Shown here in pieces: positions 54,433 through 63,052 of a stretch of 64,000 nt of DNA; the stretch's first letter is position 1; every line of letters begins with the position of its first letter. The translations under genes were made by a program, and so were the position numbers. Source of the DNA: UBA4844 sp050943255 (GTDB taxonomy: Bacteria > Bacillota > Syntrophomonadia > Syntrophomonadales > Syntrophomonadaceae); NCBI GenBank assembly GCA_050943255.1, contig JBMNOV010000005.1, positions 9,181-73,180 of the forward strand. Reading direction: 5' to 3'. Below the pieces are notes generated by a model. It saw only the letters and a program-made list of their open reading frames with translations, was not told the origin of the DNA and did no database searches.

Positions 54433-56568
54433 ATGACATTGGATAAGGCCAAGGTATTTGCTCTTGATATAGGAACTAGAAAAGTTGTGGGCTTGATACT
54501 GGAAAAATCAGGTGATCAATTTCAGGTTATCGATGTGGAAATAACTGAGCATAGTACTCGATCCATGATGAACGGGCAAATACATGACGTTGAGGCGGTA
54601 GCCGCAACGATTTTGCAGGTTAAGGAAGCACTTCAAGAGCGATTAAAAATCAAATTAGAAACAGCATCGGTGGCAGCTGCAGGGAGATCACTCAAGACAA
54701 CCCGGGCGAATTCTAGCAAAGAACGATCTCACGCCAATGAAATTAGCCATGAGGAAATAAGGGCGTTGGAGATTGAAGCTGTGCAGCAAGCCCAGTACCA
54801 ATTAGCCCAGGAGGAACTAGGCAAGAGGGAAGGCAGTAATTATTTTTGCACAGGATACAGTATCGTAAGATATTATTTGGAAGGCCAGTCTATTAGCAAC
54901 CTGGTAGGGCAGCTGGGAAAAGAAATCGGGGTAGAAGTTATCGCTACATTTTTACCGCGGGTTGTAGTTGATAGCCTTTTCTCTGCTTTAAGAAGAGCGG
55001 GGTTACAAATAAATAGCCTTACCCTTGAGCCAATCGCGGCTTTGTCGGTAGCAATACCCCCAGCATTGCGCCTTTTAAATCTGGCCTTAGTTGATATTGG
55101 AGCAGGAACATCTGATATTGCCTTAGTCAAAGAAGGAAATGTGTTCGCTTATGCAATGGTTGCCATGGCTGGAGATGAGATAACCGAATACATAGCGAGC
55201 CGCTATCTGTTAGATTTTGCCACTGCCGAAAACGTAAAACGGTTGCTAAGCAGTGAAGAAGAAGTAGAGATAATCGATATTCTGGGAAATAGGCACATTG
55301 TATCAACCAGGGTATTACAAGAAGAAATAAAGCCATTGTTAGATAAAATAACTAGCCAGATAGCGCTTAATATAATTAATTTTAATCAAAATTTGCCCGA
55401 TGCCGTAATATGTGTAGGAGGAGGCAGCCTTACGCCAGGTCTGATTAACAGCTTAGCTGATAACTTAGGTATTGTAGCCCAGCGGGTAGGTATCCGCACA
55501 ATCCGAAACCTGGACTATATAAAAACAGAATCTGATTTTCTTAACGGACCGCAGGGAGTAACACCCATCGGTATCGGCTACAATTATTATGCTATACCGC
55601 CTATCCCTTTTATTAAGGTGTCGGTTAATGGAAGGGAAACGGCACTATGGAGTATTGGAAAAATAAATGTTGCTGTAGCTTTAATTAACTCGGGAATAAA
55701 CCTGAAGAATATATATGGCAAACCAGGTATGGGAAAAACTATCGAAATAAATGGTACTATTAAAGTATTTAAAGGAGGTATGGGAACTCCTCCAGTTATA
55801 AAAATAAACGGTATATCAGCCTCTCTGGATTCTATGGTTGAGGATGGAGATAGTATAGAATTTGCGCCTGGTCAGGATGGTGAGGAAGCCAGCATAAAAG
55901 GTAGCGATTTAGTAGGCCAAAGGCTAGGAAAAGTAATGGTTAATAATATCGTCTACCAAGTTAAACCAGTACTAACTGTAAATGGTCAACCATATGATCT
56001 TGATATGGAGATACCAGACCGGGCACAGGTTGAAATTAAAAGTGTTAATAATGTTTATAATATTTTACGGGTTAGTGGTTTAGATAAATACTGGCTTACA
56101 GAAAGGATTTATCAATATTATATCAAAGATAAGCCCATCAGGATAAAATGGATCCCGCTTGAAATCCGGATTAGTGGTCAAACAGCAGACATTAACCAGG
56201 AAGTAGGACCGGAAGATATAATAACTTATGAGAAGAGGTCTTTACTTCCCTGTCTTAATGATCTTCGAGATAAGTTGGGATTTATAGGTATTAAGGTTAA
56301 TGTAAATGGGGAAGAGGTCAGTCTAGAAGGTAAAGGTATAGGCATAGAAATAAATGGTAAGGCAGCAACATGGGAGGATGAACTTTTTGACGGTGCCCAT
56401 ATAATGTTAAAACGAATAAAGGATGGAGCTATCTTAAGTGATATATTTCAATATATAGACATAAAACCACGTGTTAACGGCAAACTAGTAATTAAGGTTG
56501 ATGGGAAGCAGGCGGGTTTTACTACCCCTTTGGAGGAAGGAAGTAAAATAGAGATTGGTTGGCAATAA
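54433..56568 (+). CDS. FtsA/PilM-like actin-fold ATPase with C-terminal beta-grasp-like repeats
   Basis: Residues 1-385 are an FtsA/PilM-type fold: phosphate 1 in ALDIGTRKVVGLIL (about 10-23), an SHS2-like insertion (about 80-205), phosphate 2 in LVDIGAGTSDIAL (about 219) and the adenosine motif VICVGGGSLTPG (about 327). Residues 394-711 hold about five repeats with the pattern [IV]-x-[IV]-x-G-x6-12-[DE]-[GR]-x2-[IV], similar to ThiS/MoaD-like beta-grasp modules. There is no FtsZ-binding C-terminal tail or amphipathic helix at the end. It is probably cotranscribed with tagA. A cell division or envelope assembly role is inferred; the precise function is unknown. Confidence 0.8.
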   Translation: MTLDKAKVFALDIGTRKVVGLILEKSGDQFQVIDVEITEHSTRSMMNGQIHDVEAVAATILQVKEALQERLKIKLETASVAAAGRSLKTTRANSSKERSHANEISHEEIRALEIEAVQQAQYQLAQEELGKREGSNYFCTGYSIVRYYLEGQSISNLVGQLGKEIGVEVIATFLPRVVVDSLFSALRRAGLQINSLTLEPIAALSVAIPPALRLLNLALVDIGAGTSDIALVKEGNVFAYAMVAMAGDEITEYIASRYLLDFATAENVKRLLSSEEEVEIIDILGNRHIVSTRVLQEEIKPLLDKITSQIALNIINFNQNLPDAVICVGGGSLTPGLINSLADNLGIVAQRVGIRTIRNLDYIKTESDFLNGPQGVTPIGIGYNYYAIPPIPFIKVSVNGRETALWSIGKINVAVALINSGINLKNIYGKPGMGKTIEINGTIKVFKGGMGTPPVIKINGISASLDSMVEDGDSIEFAPGQDGEEASIKGSDLVGQRLGKVMVNNIVYQVKPVLTVNGQPYDLDMEIPDRAQVEIKSVNNVYNILRVSGLDKYWLTERIYQYYIKDKPIRIKWIPLEIRISGQTADINQEVGPEDIITYEKRSLLPCLNDLRDKLGFIGIKVNVNGEEVSLEGKGIGIEINGKAATWEDELFDGAHIMLKRIKDGAILSDIFQYIDIKPRVNGKLVIKVDGKQAGFTTPLEEGSKIEIGWQ

Positions 56569-56582
56569 GTTTTTTAAAGCAT

Positions 56583-56612
56583 ACCCTGTTGGAGATTCCA
56601 GCAGGGTTTTTT
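56583..56612 (+). terminator. Rho-independent terminator after the FtsA-like gene
   Basis: A 10-base stem with one G-U pair (56583-56592 with 56598-56607) is followed by six T residues. Confidence 0.88.
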
Positions 56613-56723
56613 GGTATGGACTAAAAGCTCAGATTATATGAGGTTAATTTAAAATTTTTAACAATGAAGGGTATTGAAGAAGATAATAGTTAAAAATTAG
56701 TCAATAATATTTAGTAAATAGTA

Positions 56724-56751
56724 TTTACATTTTAAAAATTAATAGTAAAAT
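56724..56751 (+). promoter_or_regulatory. SigA-type promoter of the ctsR operon
   Basis: TTTACA (56724-56729), 16 bases, then TAAAAT (56746-56751), placed just before the CtsR operator. Confidence 0.65.
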
Positions 56752-56761
56752 AAAATCAAAT

Positions 56762-56778
56762 AGTCAATGATAGTCAAA
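56762..56778 (+). promoter_or_regulatory. CtsR operator
   Basis: The tandem heptads AGTCAAT-GAT-AGTCAAA match the CtsR consensus (A/G)GTCAAA-NAN-(A/G)GTCAAA with one mismatch. The site covers the expected transcription start. A single half-site AGTCAAT lies at 56699-56705. This supports CtsR autoregulation of the operon. Confidence 0.88.
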
Positions 56779-56799
56779 TGAAATTAAGGGATTGAAAAA

Positions 56800-57228
56800 A
56801 TGAAGAAAAGTCTGGCAGAACAAATTGAAAGGTATTTAAAAGTACTAATTGAACGTAGCGATGATAAAAGGATAGAAATTCAAAGGACAGAGCTGGCTGA
56901 AACATTTGGATGTGTTCCATCCCAGGTAACCTATGTTATTAACACCAGGTTTACTGAAAAAGAAGGCTATATAACTGAAAGCTATCGTGGCGGCAAAGGC
57001 TTTGTGCGTATTAGCAGGTATAAGTATGAGAATGGCTATAATAACGGAAATAAGGAACTTATGAATTTTATTGACCAGCTACTAAGAGAAAAACTGATAA
57101 CTGTTAGTCAGGGTGAATTATTAAGGCATATTATCACTAATGTTTTAAAAGATATGCCATCTGATAAGAAAGATAATTTTAATAAAAAGTTTAAGATTAT
57201 ATTGGCTGATTATGTTCGCACCAAATAA
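56800..57228 (+). CDS. ctsR: Transcriptional repressor CtsR
   Basis: CtsR represses clp and other heat-shock genes and is released by heat. The winged HTH with FGCVPSQVTYVINTRFT and the thermosensing tetraglycine-type loop, here RGGKGFVRI, are present. The C-terminal dimer domain is visible; total 142 residues, slightly shorter than in Bacilli. The gene lies 22 bases after the operator. In low-GC Gram-positives CtsR activity also depends on McsA and McsB, encoded just downstream. Confidence 0.95.
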   Translation: MKKSLAEQIERYLKVLIERSDDKRIEIQRTELAETFGCVPSQVTYVINTRFTEKEGYITESYRGGKGFVRISRYKYENGYNNGNKELMNFIDQLLREKLITVSQGELLRHIITNVLKDMPSDKKDNFNKKFKIILADYVRTK

Positions 57229-57353
57229 AATATTGCTAAAGCCAGGATAAGCTAAGAGTTAAGGTCTAACATATTATTTTATATTATAAGTTATAAGCTG
57301 TTTGTATTCATTTAGTATAAAAACTTAAGTTTTAGGACAAAGGAGGTTAAAAA

Positions 57354-57860
57354 ATGTATTGTGAAGAGTGTAAACAAAGGCCGGCAACAGTTCACCTTAC
57401 TCAAATGTACAATAACAAAAAGGTAGAGATTCACTTATGTGAAGTTTGTGCCGCTCAGAAGGGTGCGTTTATGTTTGACGTTGCTAGCAATTTTTCTATA
57501 CCTAACCTCTTAGGAAGTTTGTTTGGGAGTAATTACAATGTTAAAGATGTTAAACCTCATTTCCAGGTCAGCACCTGTCCAAACTGTGGTATGAGCCTTG
57601 GTGATATCAGGAATACTGGCAAACTAGGATGTTCTGAATGCTATAAGGCATTTGCAGCAGAACTTGATCCCACCCTGCGCCGGATTCATGGAAATAGCCA
57701 GCATATAGGGAAAGTACCTGTTCGCGGAGGAGGAAAGGTTTTAATAAAGAAAAAGATTGAAAGCCTAAAACAGCAGTTGCAGCGTGCGGTTGCGGCTGAG
57801 GATTATGAGAGAGCAGCAGAAATTCGGGATATGATTAAAAGTGCTGAGAAGAAAGCCTAG
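57354..57860 (+). CDS. mcsA: McsA, activator of protein arginine kinase McsB
   Basis: McsA holds two zinc-binding regions: CEECKQRPATVHLTQ with LCEVCA, and CPNCGMSL with LGCSECYKAF. A UVR domain (YERAAEIRDMI) closes the 168-residue protein. It binds and activates McsB and helps deliver clients to ClpC. The ATG follows AAAGGAGG. A 14-base perfect palindrome (57320-57333) lies just upstream. Confidence 0.94.
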   Translation: MYCEECKQRPATVHLTQMYNNKKVEIHLCEVCAAQKGAFMFDVASNFSIPNLLGSLFGSNYNVKDVKPHFQVSTCPNCGMSLGDIRNTGKLGCSECYKAFAAELDPTLRRIHGNSQHIGKVPVRGGGKVLIKKKIESLKQQLQRAVAAEDYERAAEIRDMIKSAEKKA

Positions 57861-57875
57861 AAGGGGGGAAGGAAG

Positions 57876-58958
57876 ATGAAAGCTGATAATCTATTAAACA
57901 GTAATTATGCCTACTGGATGGCTGCGGATGAAGGAGTTGAGTCAGACATAGTAGTTAGCAGCCGTATTCGTTTAGCCAGAAACCTGCATATGATTCCATT
58001 TCCCCAGCTACTTAACCGCGAAAGTGGTGCTAAATGTATACAAACAATCAAGGATGCCTGGAATAAAAGCAATAATAATAAACTAAAGGAAATGGAATTG
58101 CTTACGTATAACCAGCTTACTGCCTTGGAAAGAAAGATATTGGTGGAAAAGCATTTAGTAAGCCCTAATCATGCCGAATCAGATGATGCTTTTCGGGGAG
58201 TACTAGTTGATCAGAACGGCTCACTGGTAATTATGATAAATGAAGAGGATCATCTTCGAATCCAATGCTTTTTACCGGGGCTGCAACTTGAACAATGCTA
58301 CTTAAAAGCACAAGAAATCGATGATCAATTGGAAAAATACTTAGATTACGGATTTGACGAACAAAGGGGATACCTTACTTGTTGCCCTACTAATGTCGGT
58401 ACGGGAATGCGTGCTTCAGTTATGTTACATCTTCCGGCAATAGCAATTAGCGGGCAGACCAACCATATTTTCCAAAACATAACGCCCTTTGGCATGACCG
58501 TAAGGGGGATATATGGTGAAGGCACTGAAGCTATCGGCAGTTTTTTTCAGATATCTAATCAAATAACGTTGGGACAGACTGAAGAAGATATTATAAACAA
58601 TCTTACTGGCATAACTAAACGGATAGTTGAGCAGGAACGATTGATAAGGCAAAAACTTATATCAGATATGAAGTACCAAATAGAGGATCGGGTAGGGCGG
58701 GCATATGGTATTTTGAGCAGTGCCCGGGTTTTAAATTCCAACGAAGCGATGGCATTACTATCCGATGTAAGACTAGGGGTGGATTTGGGTATACTAGCCA
58801 AGATAAAACCCTTTGCCCTTAATGAACTGATGGTAGCTATAAGGCCTGCTCATTTGCAAAGAAAGGCGGGTAAGGAAATGGATGCATTTCAACGCGACAT
58901 TAAACGGGCCGAGGTAATACAGGAAACCCTTGCAGTAACTCGGAGAGGTAAAAATTGA
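57876..58958 (+). CDS. mcsB: Protein arginine kinase McsB
   Basis: McsB phosphorylates arginine residues of misfolded proteins and CtsR, tagging them for ClpCP. The phosphagen-kinase-like fold is shown by SSRIRLARNLHMIPFP, the CPTNVGTGMRASV block and RGIYGEGTEA. Length is 360 residues. The ATG follows GGGGGGAAGG and is 13 bases after mcsA. The matching phosphatase domain is in the fusion at 37296. Confidence 0.96.
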   Translation: MKADNLLNSNYAYWMAADEGVESDIVVSSRIRLARNLHMIPFPQLLNRESGAKCIQTIKDAWNKSNNNKLKEMELLTYNQLTALERKILVEKHLVSPNHAESDDAFRGVLVDQNGSLVIMINEEDHLRIQCFLPGLQLEQCYLKAQEIDDQLEKYLDYGFDEQRGYLTCCPTNVGTGMRASVMLHLPAIAISGQTNHIFQNITPFGMTVRGIYGEGTEAIGSFFQISNQITLGQTEEDIINNLTGITKRIVEQERLIRQKLISDMKYQIEDRVGRAYGILSSARVLNSNEAMALLSDVRLGVDLGILAKIKPFALNELMVAIRPAHLQRKAGKEMDAFQRDIKRAEVIQETLAVTRRGKN

Positions 58959-59020
58959 CCCACCAAGATAAACCTTTTTTATCCTGAAGGTTTTTGCAAT
59001 ATATGAAAGGAGGAAAAGAA

Positions 59021-61504
59021 ATGTTTAGAAGATTTACTCAGCGAGCAAGAAATGCTGTTATTCATGCTCAGGAAGAGGCCAAGCAACTCAATCATCCTGC
59101 TATTGGAACCGAACATATTCTATTGGGGCTGCTGCGCGAAGGAGAAGGAGTTGGAGCGCGGGCTTTGTTAAATAGCGGAGTAGATTTGGAAAAAGTTAGA
59201 CAGGAGATCACCCGTCTGATAGGTGAAAACAGTATAAGTATCGAGAATCCTGCAGGTGATTTACCGGTAACACCCCGTGCCAAAAAGGTGTTTAATCTAG
59301 CTTTTGATGAAGCAAGATTACAGGGAGTTAATTATATAGGAACAGAACATCTATTACTTGCATTAATTCGTGAAGAAGAAGGTGTAGCTGGTCAGGTTTT
59401 GATGTCCATGGGCGTCAGGCTGGATACAGTAAGAGAGCAGGTTATGCTTCTATTAGGTGGAGAAGCTATGGCAGGGTATTCCAAACAGAACTCTTATAAT
59501 GAACCCCAGGCTAATCCTGCGGGCGCATCCCAGGTAAAGAGGAAAAGCCGTAGCAAGACCCCTACCTTGGATGCTTTTAGCCGTGATTTAACTCAAGATG
59601 CTGCTGAAGGACGGTTAGATCCGGTTATTGGGCGGGAAAAAGAGATAGAACGGGTAGTTCAGATATTATCGCGTCGAACTAAAAATAACCCGGTTTTAAT
59701 TGGTGATCCTGGTGTAGGCAAAACGGCTATTGTGGAAGGCCTGGCGCAAAGGATAAATGAAAACCTTGTACCTGAAATTCTAAACAATAAAAGAGTGGTA
59801 ACACTTGATATTTCCCATATGATAGCAGGAACTAAATACCGGGGTGAATTTGAAGATCGCTTAACTAAAATTGTAAATGAAATAAAATCGGCTGGAGATA
59901 TCATAGTCTTTATTGATGAGCTGCACACCATTGTTGGGGCAGGAGCAGCTGAAGGCGCTATAGATGCTGCTAATATTTTGAAACCATCATTAGCTCGGGG
60001 AGAATTTCAATGTGTTGGAGCTACGACTTTAAATGAATACCGTAAACATATTGAAAAAGATGCTGCATTAGAGCGAAGATTTCAACCAATAGTGGTAGAT
60101 GAGCCAAGTGAAGAAGAGAGTATTGAAATATTAAAGGGGTTAAGAGACCGTTATGAGGCTCATCATGGGGTTAAAATAAAGGACGAAGCTATTATGGCAG
60201 CGGTTAAGCTATCATCCCGTTATATAAGTGATCGTTATTTGCCGGATAAGGCTATTGACTTAATTGATGAAGCTTCCTCCAGGGTAAGATTAAGTAATTA
60301 TATCTTACCTGAACATTTAAAGGACAAAGAGAGTCAGTTGGAGGATATTATAAAAGAAAAGGAAGAGGCTATTAATGCCCAGGAATATGAGAAAGCTGCT
60401 AAATTAAGAGATGAAGAGCAGAAGTTGCGTAACACCATTGAAAATGAGCGTAAGGAATGGGTTAATAAACGCAGCATTGAGGTAGGTATGGTGGGCGAAG
60501 AAGAAATTGCCGCCATTGTGTCAAGTTGGACAGGAGTACCGGTTAACAAATTGGCAGCTGAAGAAAGTGAACGTCTGGTACATTTGGAAGAGGTCTTGCA
60601 TCAACGGGTAATAGGGCAAGAAGAGGCTGTTCAGGCGGTAGCGCGTGCTGTGAGACGTGCCCGGGCGGGGTTAAAAAACCCCCAGCGACCTATAGGTTCC
60701 TTCGTCTTCCTGGGACCAACTGGGGTAGGAAAGACTGAGACCGCCAGGGCATTAGCAGAAGCGATGTTTGGAAGTGAAGATGCGGTGATTAGGCTGGATA
60801 TGTCTGAATATATGGAAAAGCATGCTGTTTCCCGAATGATAGGTTCTCCGCCCGGGTATGTTGGCTATGATGAAGGAGGCCAGTTAACTGAGAAAATTAG
60901 GAGAAAACCATATTCCGTAATTCTTCTCGATGAGATAGAAAAAGCCCATCCCGATGTTTTTAATATACTTTTGCAGATTTTGGAGGATGGCCGTCTGACT
61001 GATGGGCAGGGTCGTACAGTTGATTTTCGCAATAGTGTAGTTATAATGACATCTAACGTAGGGGCAGAATCTCTTAAAAATACTAAAAAAGTAGGGTTTA
61101 CCAGTGCGGCTGATGAAGCTGAAAACTATAACCGGATGAAAGAACGGGTAATGGAGCAATTAAAGCATACTTTTAGACCCGAGCTAATGAATCGCATAGA
61201 TGAGATAATTGTATTTTCCAATCTCAATGAGGATGAATTAAAGCAGATAATCAACCTTCTGCTTAAGGATTTAAGTAAAAGGGTAGAGGATAATGGATAT
61301 TCTGTTACCATTACTGATACTGCCCGTCAGGTAATAATGAAAGAAGGATATGAACCGGCTTATGGAGCACGCCCCTTAAAAAGAGCAATTCAGAAGCTGG
61401 TGGAAGACCGGATTTCGGAAGAGATACTGAAAAAGACAGTAGAACCTGGTGATATGATCATGATTGATGCTGAGGACGATAAAATAGTAGTAAAGAAAGG
61501 TTGA
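59021..61504 (+). CDS. clpC: AAA+ unfoldase ClpC
   Basis: ClpC unfolds proteins for ClpP, including arginine-phosphorylated ones. Order: two Clp-N repeats (about 1-145), first ATPase with GDPGVGKTAIVEGLAQR, UVR-bearing middle domain (YEKAAKLRDEEQKL), second ATPase with GPTGVGKTETARALAEAM, and C-terminal D2-small domain. Length from the ATG at 59021 is 827 residues; AAAGGAGG precedes it, while the frame opens at 58994. The LGF-type ClpP loop appears as IGSPPGYVGYDE nearby in the second module. It ends at a terminator. Confidence 0.97.
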   Translation: MFRRFTQRARNAVIHAQEEAKQLNHPAIGTEHILLGLLREGEGVGARALLNSGVDLEKVRQEITRLIGENSISIENPAGDLPVTPRAKKVFNLAFDEARLQGVNYIGTEHLLLALIREEEGVAGQVLMSMGVRLDTVREQVMLLLGGEAMAGYSKQNSYNEPQANPAGASQVKRKSRSKTPTLDAFSRDLTQDAAEGRLDPVIGREKEIERVVQILSRRTKNNPVLIGDPGVGKTAIVEGLAQRINENLVPEILNNKRVVTLDISHMIAGTKYRGEFEDRLTKIVNEIKSAGDIIVFIDELHTIVGAGAAEGAIDAANILKPSLARGEFQCVGATTLNEYRKHIEKDAALERRFQPIVVDEPSEEESIEILKGLRDRYEAHHGVKIKDEAIMAAVKLSSRYISDRYLPDKAIDLIDEASSRVRLSNYILPEHLKDKESQLEDIIKEKEEAINAQEYEKAAKLRDEEQKLRNTIENERKEWVNKRSIEVGMVGEEEIAAIVSSWTGVPVNKLAAEESERLVHLEEVLHQRVIGQEEAVQAVARAVRRARAGLKNPQRPIGSFVFLGPTGVGKTETARALAEAMFGSEDAVIRLDMSEYMEKHAVSRMIGSPPGYVGYDEGGQLTEKIRRKPYSVILLDEIEKAHPDVFNILLQILEDGRLTDGQGRTVDFRNSVVIMTSNVGAESLKNTKKVGFTSAADEAENYNRMKERVMEQLKHTFRPELMNRIDEIIVFSNLNEDELKQIINLLLKDLSKRVEDNGYSVTITDTARQVIMKEGYEPAYGARPLKRAIQKLVEDRISEEILKKTVEPGDMIMIDAEDDKIVVKKG

Positions 61505-61517
61505 TGATAATGGGGTT

Positions 61518-61545
61518 GCAGGGATAATAAATATCCCTGCTTTTT
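61518..61545 (+). terminator. Rho-independent terminator after clpC
   Basis: A perfect 9-base stem (61518-61526 with 61532-61540) and five T residues end the ctsR operon. A second weaker hairpin followed by TTTTTT lies at about 61573-61600. Confidence 0.85.
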
Positions 61546-61605
61546 AATAGTAATCTATTAGTCATATTTACGGAGGCCTGAAAAGTCCTCTGTGTTTTTT
61601 AAATT

Positions 61606-61639
61606 AATTTCGCCAATTACCTTCGTGATTAACGAAATT
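61606..61639. promoter_or_regulatory. Inverted repeat upstream of radA
   Basis: AATTTCG (61606-61612) pairs with CGAAATT (61633-61639), with an inner repeat TTCGT-GATTA-ACGAA (61622-61636). It could be an operator for radA-disA; the factor is unknown. Confidence 0.35.
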
Positions 61640-61690
61640 ACTGTAATACTCAAGGTTTTTTATCTATAATAATTTTAATAGGAGAATGCT

Positions 61691-63049
61691 ATGGGAAATA
61701 TTTTAACTAAATTCGCTTGTCAGAACTGTGGATATGAGAGCAGTAAATGGCTGGGGAAATGCCCCAATTGTTCATCCTGGAATACCATGATGGAAGAGGT
61801 GCATGAAAAAAAGAAAAGGGAAGATCATATAGCTAAAACAGATGCTATTCCTCTAGTTGCTATATCTGACCAAGATATAATAAGATTAAATACAGGCTTG
61901 GATGAGCTTGACCGGGTTCTTGGCGGTGGTATAGTTCCGGGTTCGGTAGCACTTTTAGGAGGGGATCCCGGAATAGGCAAATCTACTCTACTATTACAAG
62001 TTGCGGATTGTGTTGCTGTTGGTGGCAAAACGGTTATCTATCTTTCCGGGGAGGAGTCATTAAAACAGGTTCGGCTCCGTTCGTTGCGCCTTAATATACA
62101 TAATCCTAATATCTACTTGGTTAATGAGCAGAATATTGAGTTGTTGGATGAATATATAAAGGAAATTGATCCGGTACTCATAATTGTAGATTCAATTCAA
62201 ACGGTCTATTCCCCCCATGTATCTTCTATTCCTGGTAGTGTATCGCAGTTGCGCGAATGTACTGCTCGGATAGTTAACATAGCCAAAAAGAACGAAAAGG
62301 CCTTCTTCCTTGTGGGGCATGTTACCAAAGATGGACTTATCGCTGGCCCTCGTATATTGGAACATATGGTTGATGTTGTGATATATTTTGAAGGAGAGAA
62401 AAACTATTCGTTTCGTTTACTGCGTGGTGCTAAAAACCGTTTTGGATCTACTGATGAGATAGGGCTAATGGAGATGAGCGGGAAGGGACTGGTTGAGGTT
62501 AAAGATCCGTCCTATGTTTTTCTTAGTCCTTGCTTGCCAGGCAGCAATGGAACGGCAATTACTGCCAGTTTTGAGGGCAGCCGGCCTTTACTAATAGAGG
62601 TTCAGGCACTTGTAGCAGTTTCGGGTGGTGCAGGTTATTCCCGGCGTATGGCTTCAGGGATTGATCAGAATCGTTTGGCATTAATAATAACTGTTCTTGA
62701 GAAAAAGACGGGATATAATCTTAGTGCTCAAGATGTTTACCTTAAAGTAACTGGAGGGGTATTTTTAAGAGACCCATCCGTTGATTTGGGAGTGGCAGCA
62801 GCTATAATATCAAGCTATAATGAACAACCTTTAGCGCCAGATATTGTTTTTATCGGGGAGATAAGTCTTACCGGACAAATCAGGACGGTTCCTTTTCTAG
62901 AGCTCAGGCTAAGAGAGGTTGAAAGAATGGGCTACAAAAAAGTAATAATTCCGGTAAACACTAATAAAAAATACCAATATGAATTAGGTATAATCGTAAT
63001 TGAAGTAAATACCATAGAAGAATTGGTTCATTTCGTCATGGAGGGATAA
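61691..63049 (+). CDS. radA: DNA repair protein RadA (Sms)
   Basis: RadA is a RecA-like helicase that processes recombination branches. The N-terminal zinc finger is CQNCGYESSKWLGKCPNC, Walker A is GGDPGIGKSTLLLQ, the RadA motif is KNRFGSTDEIG, and the C terminus (about 300-450) is the Lon-like domain. At 452 residues it is normal. The ATG follows ATAGGAG. disA begins 3 bases after the stop. Confidence 0.97.
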   Translation: MGNILTKFACQNCGYESSKWLGKCPNCSSWNTMMEEVHEKKKREDHIAKTDAIPLVAISDQDIIRLNTGLDELDRVLGGGIVPGSVALLGGDPGIGKSTLLLQVADCVAVGGKTVIYLSGEESLKQVRLRSLRLNIHNPNIYLVNEQNIELLDEYIKEIDPVLIIVDSIQTVYSPHVSSIPGSVSQLRECTARIVNIAKKNEKAFFLVGHVTKDGLIAGPRILEHMVDVVIYFEGEKNYSFRLLRGAKNRFGSTDEIGLMEMSGKGLVEVKDPSYVFLSPCLPGSNGTAITASFEGSRPLLIEVQALVAVSGGAGYSRRMASGIDQNRLALIITVLEKKTGYNLSAQDVYLKVTGGVFLRDPSVDLGVAAAIISSYNEQPLAPDIVFIGEISLTGQIRTVPFLELRLREVERMGYKKVIIPVNTNKKYQYELGIIVIEVNTIEELVHFVMEG

Positions 63050-63052
63050 CAG

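Noticed and set aside
61606..61639. LexA (SOS) box before radA
   Set aside because: The half-sites are ACGAA/TTCGT with 5-base spacing, not CGAAC-N4-GTTCG, so a LexA site is not supported.
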